Below the pieces are notes generated by a model. That model did not search any database, was not told where the DNA came from, and worked only from the letters and a program-made list of their open reading frames with translations. Made by a program: the position numbers and the translations under genes. From Utricularia gibba (lineage: Eukaryota > Streptophyta > Magnoliopsida > Lamiales > Lentibulariaceae): a DNA stretch of 34,687 nt. Position 1 is the first letter of the stretch. Each line of letters begins with the position of its first letter. Of the stretch, positions 22,922 to 34,575 are shown one piece after another. The stretch spans positions 1-34,687 of the forward strand of contig NEEC01000124.1 of assembly GCA_002189035.1 (NCBI GenBank), written 5' to 3'.

Positions 22922-23038
22922 ATGCCCATGTTCAAATTCCTGGTCAGGTCGTGGGTGCTGAGCCGGTGGCAAACGCGGGAATGGAAGGCGGTGATTGGAG
23001 GGGTCAGCTGCAACAAGATTCTAGGCAGAGAATTGTGA
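22922..23038 (+). other. Upstream ORF overlapping the MED15 start
   Basis: An ATG at 22922 opens a 38-codon frame (MPMFKFLVRSWVLSRW and on) that crosses the proposed MED15 ATG at 22981 in another frame and ends inside exon 1. The same arrangement is present in copy A (14807-14923). If the leader starts upstream of it, this would reduce initiation at 22981. If an acceptor at 22945 (gtcag) is used instead, it is split and irrelevant. Confidence 0.35.
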
Positions 23039-26000
23039 ATAAAATGTAAGAATTAGGTTTTAAGTTTAGGTGGAGAGTGTCTTTTAAGACTTTGAGATAA
23101 GTATCAATTATGATGCTTTCGATTGCAGAATGGAGACGCTGAAGAGGCATCTTCCTTATTCTGGACCAGAGGGATTGCAAGAACTCAAAAAAATCGCTGT
23201 TAGGTTTGAGGAGAAGATATACATCGCAGCAACAAGCCAGGTTTAAATGAATTTTCTCCTGTTTCCTCCTGCGTACACGCTGAGCATTGACCGTTCCTGT
23301 TGTCTTTTAATTGGACATACAGTCAGATTATCTAAGAAAAATATCTATGAAGATGTTAACTATGGAGACAAAGTCTCAGAATCCGGATTCTATGCAGCCT
23401 GGTGGTGGAAGTAATTCGCAGGACCCAGGTACAGAATATCGCTGAAGTATATGAAAAGAGTCATTTTTTTTTTGTTGATGTTGCCATTAAGAAGGTGACT
23501 CTCCTTGCTCTTGTGGCATTTGGGCTCGATACATTCTCACTGGCACACCATCCCCTTTATAATGAGCCTCAACTTTTCATCAATGATGAGCCGATATACC
23601 TATCTATTCCGGCAACTTGTGTATCGCATACCTATGGATCCAATGGCATACTCCGAAAAATTTTCAACTCTTCTTGATTGTTGCAAATGAATGTGATTAA
23701 GGGGTTTTCTGGTGTTATTTTCCAAGTTGGATTTGATATTAGTGTCTGGTGTGTAGATCACATGTTATGAGTGCTTATGAAGTTGGGGGCTTCAGGCTAT
23801 GGGGGGATTGATTTCCTGACTGGAGCGGTTGATAACTTGCCAGATTTAAAGGGTTTTTCCATAGCTGATTCCATGCATTGCTAGAATGCTGTCTAAAGAC
23901 CATTTGAAAATCTCGTTCTGGAAAAAGCTTCTAGTTTTCTTGCCAAATCATTAAGTGAAGTGGTATTGGTATTCGACAAGGGATTACAAATCATTCATCT
24001 CACAGGAAATTTACGGAACCCTGTCTAAAAGTTGTTTCTATCATGTTATCTGATTAGAGCCATAACACTTTTGAATATCATCTTTTTTTTTACTATTTTT
24101 TATTTTTTGGATTGAGCAGTAGTCTGCTAACATCTCTTGGTGTTGCTTACATGATTATTATCTGCACAATATGAATTGCTTTATACTGGTAATGCTGCCA
24201 GGATTTGGTCTCTGGTTATTTTTATCTTGAATTAATTACTAGTACGCTACCTGTTTTATATGAGTTATTGTGTCACCATATGTTCAATCTCTCTGCTTGC
24301 TTAACGCAGCTTCTCAAAGCATGCAGCCCCAAATACAAAATCAGGTCCAACAACTTCAACTTCCGATGGTTTCCAGTCAGTCTCAGGTGCGACAGCAGAT
24401 TTTATCCCAGAATTTACATAATAATATTGCCTTGAATGGCGCTCCAAATTCTTCTGGTTTGTCATCTGGTCTTCCGCGATGAGTGGCACCATGCCCAATA
24501 TTCCTGGGCCAAATGCTAACATTCAGAACATGCAAAGCCTTCCAAATATGGCCTCTAACGCAATTGGGAATTCAATGGGCCAAGGTATGCCTGCTGGTAA
24601 CTATGCCAATCCACAGAGGCAAGTTCAGAATAGGCAACAACCTGCTGCTAACCAGGAGCAGGCACAGCACTCCCAGGGGTCTCATCAGTATGTATACAAT
24701 CAGCAGGTATTTATGAAGCCAAAGTACCAGACAGGTGGTATTCCACAGCAACCCATCATGCAATCTCAGGTCTCACAGCAGCAGCAACAACAGAACCTGA
24801 TGCTTCCTAATCATCTTCAGTCGTCGCAGCAGCCTGTTATTCAACCATCATTGAGGCAAACATCTTCACCAGCATCATCATCGTCTTCTACTCTCCAAAG
24901 TCAACAGTCATCTCTTCAGCATTCAAATCAATCTATGCTTCAACAGCCATCACAGTCGGTTCTTCGACAGCAGCAGCAGCAGCAGCCACAGGCTCCAGTC
25001 ATGCATCAGCAGCAAAACCCAATGTCTCAACACTCAATATTGCCTTCTCAGCAGCCGCACCATACTGCACAGCAGCCAAATGCTGCAAATATCCAACCAA
25101 GTCAGCTGATTGGCCAACAAAACATTGTTGTTGATACACAACAACAGCAAAGGATGATGCCGCAGCAGAATGCTATGCCCAACATGCAACAGCAGCATAC
25201 AGCCAGTAAGCAAAACAATATTCCAAGTTTGCTTCAGTCGCAATCAGCCGCCCAGCAGAATAATATCCCAAATGTGCATCAGCAGCAATTAGGCTCCCAA
25301 AACAACCTATCTGGATTCCAGCAGCAGCAAGCGGTTGGTATCCAACTTGGCAATTTTATCTTGCAACTTACTTTGAGCCTGTCTGTGGTTACAGTAATCA
25401 ATGTTTTGATGCAGCAACAGATGCAGGCGAGTATGTCAAATATGTTGCCTAATCAATCTCAATCGCAGCCAATGCAGCATCAGTTGATGTCACAGATGCA
25501 GTCACAGTCAGGGCATATGCAACAGCAGTTAGGATTGCAGCAACAGGCGAATGCATTGTCAAGGGACATGCAACAAAGGATTCAAGCATCTGTTCCCTTG
25601 AATCAACAGCCGACAACGGTTGATCAAAAGCCGATTATGCAACCTCAGAGAGTGATTGGTGAATCACAACTAAGTAAGTAGCTGGTGCTTTTGTAATAAC
25701 TCGGACATTTATCAAAGGAGAAAAAAATATGATAATGATATTGAGGCTCAGCTATTAGTGCAGGCCATGGATTCGAAAATTGAATGTTCTTTCCTTGTCT
25801 GGATTGTGCCGTATAATTCATTTACTGCTTTTAATCATGGTTCTCTTTTGCTTAATCTAACACTTTGAAAACTTAGCATCTCGAGATCCCTCGTCACAGA
25901 TGGGAAATTCAGGTGGAGATTGGCAAGAAGAAGTTTATCAAAAGGTATTACATCTAAGTGGAGATTGGCAACTGTGACCTGTCGCGTGTGCATTTTCTGT

Positions 26001-29000
26001 GTGAAGCTCCACTTTAGTCTTCCTAACTTTTGGGCTGATTGCAGATCAAATCCATGAATGAGATGTATTATTCTGAATTAAACGAAGCATACCAAAGAAT
26101 TGTTGCAAAGTTGCAGCAGGTGAGCTACTGTTTGATTTTCATTGTACTCTAATTGGTCACCTTTGATCAAGTGGTTGATTGGTGTGTTTTGTGCTTCACA
26201 ATCTGTGGTTATTTAAATTTGAAAGCTAATGTAGGTTTTGTTGATAGAAAGTAATCACGCGTGTATAATCCATCACTTAAATCGATTTGACGTATGACGT
26301 CTGGCTCTTGTTTTTTTTTTAAGAATACATTTCCTTCCAACTCTGTATCATTCAATTTCTATTGCCGTGTATCAAATTTTTATTCCCTCTTTCTTATACT
26401 TCTTTTCATCATTTTAACGTTTCATCAAGCTTTACCAATAAATCCTTGTTGCGTTTGATACAACTGAAATCGTTGATTTCTTTTTTCTTTTTTTTAAATG
26501 GGTATTTTGAATAAGGTGAGTAAATAACTGTTAAATAGGGGTAAATGAGATTATTCATTTAATTACTTATACGACAAGCACAATGCCTATAATCTACTTC
26601 TTAATGAGGCATATAAAGCACATAAAATTTCACCTTAATGCACTGCAAACTAGTCTCTCTTCAAACAAATTATTTATAAAAGGCCAGATTTATCTTTGAA
26701 AATTCACTTTGATTATCAACATTTTTATTTTCGACTGACTTTACTTCTGCTTTTGCAGCATGATTCGATTCCTCAAATGCCAAAGGGTGACCAATTTGAT
26801 AAGCTCACCTTTTTCAAGGGAATGTTGGAGCGATTGCTTTCATTTCTGAGAATTTCCAAGAATGAAATTCAACCAGCTCTTAAGGATAAGATGGTTCAGG
26901 TTGAGAAGCAGATCATCAGCATTCTGAATTCAAATAGGCCTCGAAAGCCTGTTTCTTCATTGCAGAAAGGACAACACATGCTTGCTGCACAGCAGCCTCA
27001 GCAACAACAGCCTCAAATTTCTCAGATGCAGACAAATGAAGGTCAAATGAATTCTCAGATACAGTCTCTGAATGGACAAGGTTCAGTTGTGACTAATTTG
27101 TCCAATCTGCAGCATGGTTCACTATCTTCAGCTTCTGGTGTTCCGAATTCTCGTCAGAGTATTATGGATATTATGCAGCATGGTTCGAATTTTGATGCAG
27201 GACAAGGAAATGCATTAAACCAGATGCAGCAAGTGGCTATAAACTCTCTGCAGCAGAACTCTGTGAGTGGTCCTCAGCAGATGAACATCCCTTCTGTGAC
27301 ATCCCAATCTGGTTTGACAACCTTAGCATCTTCTGTTAACCCATTACATGGAAATTCTAATATGATTCAGGGACAGCAAATAAAGCAGGAACCACTTATG
27401 TTAAACCAACAGTTGAAACAACAGTACCAGCAGCGACAGATTCAGCAGCAATATATACAAAGACAACAGATCATGCAGCAGCAACAGCAGCTCCAAGCAC
27501 ACCAACAAGCTGTCCAGATGCCTGGTCAACAAGTGACCCATCTTAATCAGATTAATGATGCAAACGATGTGAAATTGAGGCACCAGATGGCTGGAAAAAC
27601 AGGAGTTCTGCAGTCACATTCCTCTATCCAGCGGCCGGCCTATCATCATCAGTCATTCTCTATTTCCTCACAACAGGCTCCATCCTCACAGATTCCTCAT
27701 CATTCTTCTCCCCAAATGGAACAACAAAGTCTTCTGGCATCCCATACAAAAGTTGGAACTCCTTCACAATCTGCAAATTCTCCTTTTGTTGTCCCATCAC
27801 CTTCAACCTCGGTGGCTCCATCTCCCATGCTAGGTGATTATGAGAAGATTGTCTCTGTTGTTCCTTCACAGTCAAATGCTGGAAATAGCAATAATCTGCC
27901 GACACCTGCAGCATCTGTACAAAATCAGTCACTTGCCATTGGAACTCCTGGTATATCAGCCTCGCCTTTACTGGCAGAATTTTCCAACCCAGATGGGCCA
28001 CATGGTGTGTTGCCTAACATTATTCCTGCAACCTCGAATGTAGTGGAGCGACCACTTGATCGCTTGATAAATGCTGTCAGTGAGACTTTAACATCTTTTG
28101 TATTTAGACATTTCGTCCTTATGTAGTCTGAATTTCTATTTTATTTTGACAGGTAAAATCTTTGACTCCCACAGCTTTGAGTGCTTCAGTTAATGACGTC
28201 AGCTCTGTTGTCCGGTTGACTGACAGAATAGCTGGTTCTGCACCAGGAAATGGATCACGGGCTGCAATGGGTGAAGACTTAGTTGCTATCACAAAGTGTC
28301 GTCTTCAGGCCAGAAATTTCTTCAGTGCAGATGGGTCTGGCTGCACAAAAAAAGTTAGACGTTGTATCTCTGCAATGACTTCTAATGTTGTTTCGTGTAC
28401 TGGGACCATGAATGAGAGTTCCAAGAGTGCTGGTGGAAATGAATCCTATGGACAGTCCACTGAAGTTTCATCCAAGAAAAGGCCTAGAAATGATGTACTT
28501 CATCTTTTTTTTAAGCCTAAATTGATGCATGTTTTTATGGAGACTGCCAATGTTTAAATATCAATATGACATTTGTGTTATTGTTGCACACCTGTGAATT
28601 TAAAATAAACTAAAGCTGTTCTTATTTGCAGGTCAATCACGTGCTTGAGGAAGAACTGCATGAAATTAATGTGGAACTTATTGATACTGTGGTGCATATT
28701 AGTGATGATGTTGATCCAACTGCAGTAGCTGCAGCTGCTGAATGTGCAGAAGGAACTGTGGTGAAGTGCTGTTTCAGTGCTGTGGGTCTTGGCCCAAATC
28801 TGAAATCGCAATTTGCTTCCGCTCAGATGGTGAAATTTTGGACCTCTTGAGCCATCTTTTATTTTACTGTTTTCTTTTAGTCATCATTGTACCTTTCTTT
28901 AAATGCAGTCACCAATTCAGCCTTTAAGATTGCTCATTCCAAAGGATTATCCAAGCTGCTCTCCTGTACTTCTGGATAAGTTTCCAATTGAAGTGAGGTT

Positions 29001-29349
29001 AGTCTATGTGCGGTTAGTGGTGCATCCATTTATTCCTGAGTAGTTGAATTGGATGATTTCGTTTTAGAATGTATTTTTTTCTTACCTTTGGTCGTATGTT
29101 TTTTTGCACAACCATGGTAATGCTTTTTCCCTCACCTTCAGCAAGGAATACGAAGATCTTTCTATGAAGGCAAAGTGTAGACTCAGCATCTCCCTTCGAG
29201 CTCTTCCGCAGCCAATGTCTCTTGGAGAAATTGCACGAACCTGGGATAAATGTGCCCGAGCCGTCATATCCGAGTATGCACAGCAGAGTGGTGGCGGTAC
29301 TTTCAGCTCCAAATATGGTACCTGGGAGAACTGCCTCAGTGCCGCCTGA
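22981..29349 (+). CDS. MED15: Mediator subunit 15 (MED15a-like), full length but with one frame break
   Basis: Exons: 22981-23045, 23129-23240, 23323-23428, 24310-25673, 25877-25944, 26045-26119, 26759-28075, 28153-28494, 28632-28829, 28909-28997 and 29142-29349. Allowing one missing base, the product is about 1,314 residues, the size of plant MED15a. MED15 is a tail-module subunit of Mediator and receives signals from activators in the nucleus. An N-terminal KIX domain (about residues 16-85; [40 protein letters not shown]) is followed by a very Q-rich middle, then [12 protein letters not shown]. The conserved C-terminus carries [49 protein letters not shown] and ends [12 protein letters not shown]. 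At 24474-24479 (ccgcga) a base is missing relative to copy A (cccgcta), giving TGA at 24480. An 81-base segment (25334-25414) may be an intron. Bases before the ATG read AEPVANAG in frame, hinting at an upstream exon. Confidence 0.93.
25334..25414 (+). other. In-frame 81-base GT-AG segment in MED15 exon 4, possible intron or diverged insert
   Basis: Within the Q-rich exon, this segment encodes a hydrophobic stretch ([18 protein letters not shown]) that does not fit its surroundings. It starts GTTGGT, ends TTTTGATGCAG, is a multiple of three and has no stop. It could be a small or optional intron. The beginning (GIQLGN) also resembles GTQSGN of related proteins, so a diverged exon segment with compensating indels is an alternative. 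Confidence 0.4.
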
Positions 29350-31520
29350 ACGAAGTTTAGATCAACTGAGAGAAGTGCTTCCATTAGTCTGCAGCCATCT
29401 GTAAAGCCGAGGGGGTCTTCAATCCCTCTTTGTATCAGTGCTGCCTGAACGACCTCAGGGACTCAGTTGCAAAGATGAACATTCTATACATACATATCTC
29501 ATACTGTCCTAAAACATGAATGATGTTGGTAGTTGAAGTATTATTTTGTATCGTTGGAAAGGTGTATTTGAATGTGTCGAGTCATTTTTGTATTTTTGAA
29601 ACTTGAGAAACATATGCTAAATTATTAGTTTTTGGAGGGTATTAACTAAGTATGTGTTTGATAGTTATATCGATATAGATTATTTTGATATAAATTTTTA
29701 TTGATTGAAGTTATAAAAATAAGGAGGTATATTGATGTAGATAATTTTATGTTTTTAAAAAAGTAAAAAAGTATTTCGATAAAATTTAATATCGATTATT
29801 AAACATATTATTATTATCTCTAATGTTTGGATATTTTATGTTATCTTTATTAGTCTAACAGTACAACTGAGTCGAGTCGGCTCGAACTCAACTCAACTAC
29901 AACCGGCTCGATTGAGTTTGAGCTGAGCCAATATCAAACTTGAGCCAATTGTCGAACCGAGCTCGAGCTTCACATTCCAAGGCTCAAGGCTCGAGTAGAC
30001 ACATTTGTGGGTTCGAAATACATTTTTGGACTCGAGGCATATTTTTGGATTCAAATTTAGCCCGAGTTCGAGCCAAGTTTTCTTGGGTTCGACGAGCTTG
30101 AGCTCGAGCTCGAGCTCGAAATTTACTGAAAAACTAGGTTTGGCTCGAGCTCGTTTGCAAACCTAGTATCAACCATTATAGGTATATGGAAATTATGTGC
30201 ATGTTTTATGATATTTTTTTCATACATCTATATTGAATTATTATCGAATTAGTGAAAAATACATATTTTATAATAAATAATTTCTATGTAACCATAATAA
30301 TGTTAATCAAACATTAATGATCAATGATGTTAAGTTTTGACCAAAGAATCATAGTTATTATTATTAAATTGACATACAATTTTGATTAAAGTAGATGATT
30401 AAAAAACTATGTCATGTCTCTAGCCAAATTGGTTGACTATTTAAGTCTTAAAAAATACTCACTATTAGTTTAAATTAATAATTTATAAAACCAAGATTAA
30501 AATCATACATTTTAATACTTGTCATTGTTATATATAAAAATTTAATAAATTCTAAAAGGTTATATAGTAAAAAATATCTATATTGATACTTGAAATTACC
30601 AAATTAATTAAATCAATTAAATTGATCATTTGAGTATAAATAATTGATGTTCGAAATTATCAAATTGATAAAACATTTGATCAAAATAAATCTTAATTAT
30701 TCGTTAAAGTTGTTTATTCAATAAACGTTATTAATCAGTTTTGTTATTGTTAATAAAACTTAGGTAAAAATTACATGTTTTGCAAAATATGCAAGTCACG
30801 TTTGCATTGTATATAACATGGTTGATGATCAAAATTATAATTATTAAATATCATTTATGTAAAAGAAAATTTAATAATAACACCTCAAATTTTGATCACT
30901 ATAAATAGTTTAAATCTAAATAAATTATAATAATTTGTGACATTGTTCATTATCAAAATATGCACATTCTTGGTTGACTTAAAAAAATTCGGAAACCGTT
31001 AAACTGAGTAACCGTTTTTTCCGGTTACAAATGTGGTCAGAAAATCATGTTATCATCATCTGGCTTCCCAGTTTTTTGGTCAGTTATTTTTGTGGGCACC
31101 AGGGAAGAGGTTCCACGTAGATTCATGTTGGTGTCGGTTTTTCTTTTCAATTTACAGATGCACGCATTTATGGAGTTCCGTTGATTCTTGCTTCCCGCGG
31201 TAAAGACGCCTACTCTTTGTCCTTCCCTGCAAATTTCGTTAGAGAAAAAAGGAGGGGGGGAAGAGATTGTACCGGGAGAGTGGCATTGGCCGTGAAAATC
31301 AACTTTCTTTGGCGTAAACGAAATTGCCCAGATCATTTCCACGGCCACCGTTCACTTTTTCCAACCAACGGATATAGACATACGGTGGAGTCCCTGAAAT
31401 CTCTCATTTTTTTATTTCCAAACCTTTCATTGTTCTTGTATCTTACACCCCAGATTGCGTTTCCCCTCCTTTTCTCCTGTTTTCAAGCTCTTTAGGGTGC
31501 TACACTATATTGCCAATACT
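29350..31520. other. MED15 3' UTR, AT-rich intergenic DNA and ETO1-like leader
   Basis: Bases 29350 to about 29640 are probably MED15 3' UTR; a short phrase (cagtgccgcctgaacga) at the stop recurs with one change near 29437. Bases 29640-30980 are AT-rich with no supported gene. Bases 31020-31520 are richer in G and C and likely hold the promoter and 5' UTR of the ETO1-like gene. Confidence 0.5.
29870..30165. repeat. GAGCTCGAGC-type palindromic repeat cluster
   Basis: Many copies of gctcgagc, gagctcgag and near variants occur here, densest at 30089-30120 (gagcttgagctcgagctcga). The unit CGAGCT is almost self-complementary, so both strands look alike. Such clusters are frequent in plant intergenic and transposon-derived DNA. 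No element boundaries were identified. Confidence 0.7.
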
Positions 31521-34500
31521 ATGCGTAGTTTGAAGATGATTGATGGGTGCAAAGGAGCCCAAGTTTACGCTCTGAATCCAAGCAGCGGCGGTGTTGCAGA
31601 GCGGTTCTTGCAACATTTGCAAGATAACCTCAGGGTTAATTCGATGAGATCGAAATCTCATCGGCGTAACCGAAGTTTACCTCAGATTCCTAATAATGCG
31701 AATGTAATTAGTGTAGCAGAAACTTTTGCGGTTTATGGGCTTCCTCAAAAGGACCTTTTGGAGCCTCAAATTGATCCATATCTTAAATTTGTTGATTATG
31801 TTGATGTTCTAGCGGATGCTTATAGGAGACTTGATGAATGCCCTGAATTTGATAGATCAAGGATGTACATTGAGCAATCTGCGATCTTTAGGGCTTTCAT
31901 GACTCAAAATTTTTTAGGCGATGTCTTCGTTCTGCGAGGCAATATGCAGTGGATGTGCATTCTAAGGTTGTGCTTTCATCTTGGTTGAGGTATGAACGAC
32001 GGGAAGATGAGTTGTCTGGTGTGTCCGCAATGACGTGTAGTAGCTTAAATATGGAATGCCCCAAAGAGTCATTGCGACCAGGGTATAATCTTGAGTCTTC
32101 AAATGATTTATGTTGTTGTTACAATGGAGAAAAGGAGCAATGCTCAAAATCTATTAGATATAATGATGGTTGTGATAGCCTTGGTGATGATCATGATCTT
32201 TGTTTTTGCATTGGGGATAGTGAAGTTCGATGCAATAGGTTTAAAATAGCTTCACTGTCAAGACCATTCAAGGCACTGTTGTATGGTAGCTTCATGGAAG
32301 CTAGAAGTGAAAGAATATATTTCTCTGAAAATGGTATTTCCGCAAGAGCAATGAGAGCTGCTGAGGTGTTTTCCAGGACGAAGAATGTGAATTCTTTCGA
32401 GCCAAATACAGTTTTGGAGCTCTTGACATTGGCTAACAGATTTTGTTGTGATGAGATGAAATCTTCATGTGACGCACATCTTGCTTCTCTTGTTACAGAC
32501 ATGGATACGGCTGTTCAGCTCATTGAATATGGACTGGAGGAGGCTTCATACCTTCTAGTAGCAGCTTGCTTACAGATCTTTCTCAGGGAATTGCCACATT
32601 CGTTGCGAAATCCATTTGTGATGCGAATCTTGTGCAGTTCAGAAGCAAAAGCGAAGTTAGAATTAGCTGGGCATGCATCCTTTTTGCTTTACAGTTTTTT
32701 GAGTCAAGTTGCTATGGAGGAAGATATGGAGTCCAATACAACTGTCATGCTTCTGGAGAGGATGGCAGAATGTGCATCAGAGAGTTGGGAGAAGCAGTTG
32801 GCGTATCATCAGTTGGGCTGTGTGATGCTTGAGAGAAAAGAATACATAGATGCACAAACATGGTTTGAAGCTGCTGTTCAGGAAGGACATATTTATTCCT
32901 TGGTTGGAGTTGCAAGAGCTACAGATAAGCGTGGCCAAAAGTACAAGGCTTTCAAAATGATGAACTCCATCATTTCTGACTACACACCCTGTGGATGGAT
33001 GTATCAAGAAAAATGTTTATATAATAACAATGGAAGTGATAAACTTACTGATCTAGATACAGCTACCAAGCTTAACCCCACTCTTTTGTATCCTTACAAA
33101 TACAGAGCAGTATCAAAAATGGAAGAAGAAGATATTGATGGAGCCATATCCGAGATAAACAGAGTCATTGGCTTTAAGGTGTCTCCAGATTGCCTTGAGT
33201 TGCGTTGTTGGCTCTTGATTTCCAAAGGAGACTATGAGGGAGCTCTAACAGATGCTCGTGCTCTCATTACATTGGATCCTCATTATATGATGTTCCATGG
33301 GAAATTACATGGAGGCAAGCTAGTTGAACTGCTAAACCATCATGTTCAGGAGCAGCGCAGTCAAGCTGATTGCTGGATGCAGCTGTATGATTCTTGGTCT
33401 TCAGTTGATGACATCGGCTCTTTGGCTGTTGTGCACCACATGTTGGATAATGATCCTGGGAGAAGCCACTTAAGATTCAGGCAGTCTCTCCTTCTTCTCC
33501 GGTGAGTACCTACTTTTGTTCTGAGCTCTGCAATCTCTGATGCATGATGGCATAGTGAATTGGTGCTGTGAATAGATTAAACTGTGACAAGGCTGCTATG
33601 AGATGTTTAAGAATGGCGAGGAATGATGCACCATCCGAACACGAGAGGCTTGTGTACGAAGGATGGATGCTATATGACACAGGCTACCGTGAACAAGCAG
33701 TTGCAAAAGCTGAGGAATCCATCTCAGTACAGAGATCATTTGAAGCATTTTTTCTAAAAGCATATGTTTTATCTGAAACAACCACAGACCATGAGTCTTC
33801 ACTCTATGTCATCCATCTTCTAGAGGAGGCTCTGAGGTGCCCATCAGATGGTCTGAGGAAGGGACAAGTAAGTAGTATTGCTTCTGCATTTTCACTGTGA
33901 AACAAATAATGTGAGAAGAGATTCATTGTGCAACTGCAGGCCTTGAGCAATCTCGCTAGTATATATGTGGATGTGGATAAACTAGACAAAGCTGTGGACT
34001 GCTACATGAATGCACTCAACATTAAGCATACAAGAGCTCATCAGGGCCTGGCTCGAGTATACCATCAAAAGAATCTTCGCAGAGCGGCCTGTGACGAGAT
34101 GATCAAGTTGATCGAAAAGGCTCAAGGTAGCAACAATGCTTCAGCTTCAGCTTCTGCATATGAGAAGAAATCAGAGTACAGTGACCACGAAACTGCTAAA
34201 AGTGACCTTGCCATGGCCACTCGTCTTGATCCTCTAAGAACTTACCCCTACAGATACCGTGCTGCTGGTAAAAATCTAATCATCCATGAGTACAGTAACG
34301 ATTTTCATCTTGGGGAAGCATCAAAATTGAGTCTTGCTTCAAATTCTGCAGTTCTCATGGATAACCACAAGGAAGCTGAAGCCATAACAGAGCTGGCAAA
34401 CGCCATAGCTTTCAAGCCAGACCTCCAGCTGCTTCATCTTCGCGCGGCGTTTCATGATTCGATGGGTGAAACCGCTGCCACCCTACGTGACTGTGAAGCT

Positions 34501-34575
34501 GCTCTGTGTCTGGATCCTACACACACTGATACACTTCAGCTATACAAGAAAGCTAAAAATGGAACCTTGATTTGA
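31521..34575 (+). CDS. ETO1-like protein (BTB and TPR), with a one-base frame break
   Basis: Exons: 31521-33501, 33576-33867, 33940-34267 and 34352-34575. With one added base the product is about 941 residues, like Arabidopsis ETO1. ETO1 proteins bind type-2 ACC synthases through their TPRs and CUL3 through the BTB domain, sending the synthases to the proteasome and so limiting ethylene. The start is MRSLKMIDGCKGAQVYALNP. The BTB domain lies at about 225-330 (FCIGDSEVRCNRFKIASLSR, KALLYGSF). TPRs fill the C-terminal half (EKQLAYHQLGCVMLERKEY, SVDDIGSLAVVHHML, HERLVYEGWMLYDTGYREQ, LRTYPYRYRAA). At 31910-31915 six T bases break the frame: upstream ends near MTQNF and downstream resumes at RRCLRSARQYAVDVHSK, as in the family. 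As written the frame stops at 31986-31988. The fourth exon is separated by an 84-base intron with no stop. Whether this is ETO1 or an EOL paralogue is unresolved. Confidence 0.93.
34268..34351 (+). other. Stop-free 84-base intron in the ETO1-like gene
   Basis: It starts GTAAAAATC and ends TTCTGCAG. Its length is a multiple of three and it has no stop, so the open frame reads straight through. The family protein has RAA directly followed by VLMD at this position, and splicing restores that, so it is an intron. Retention would add 28 residues inside a TPR. Confidence 0.85.

Larger units (their letters stand above)
21282..24715 (+). repeat. Duplicated block, copy B
   Basis: This is the partner of 13101-16576. 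It starts at the transposon target site in the ATIC last intron and runs into MED15, which here continues to its natural end. Relative to copy A it lacks the ATIC 3' coding end (13224-13326), replaced by the five bases gagcg. Confidence 0.92.

Noticed and set aside
27401-27583. Leucine-rich antisense ORFs over MED15 (also 25034-25243)
   Set aside because: They are mirror images of the CAG/CAA glutamine codons on the coding strand.
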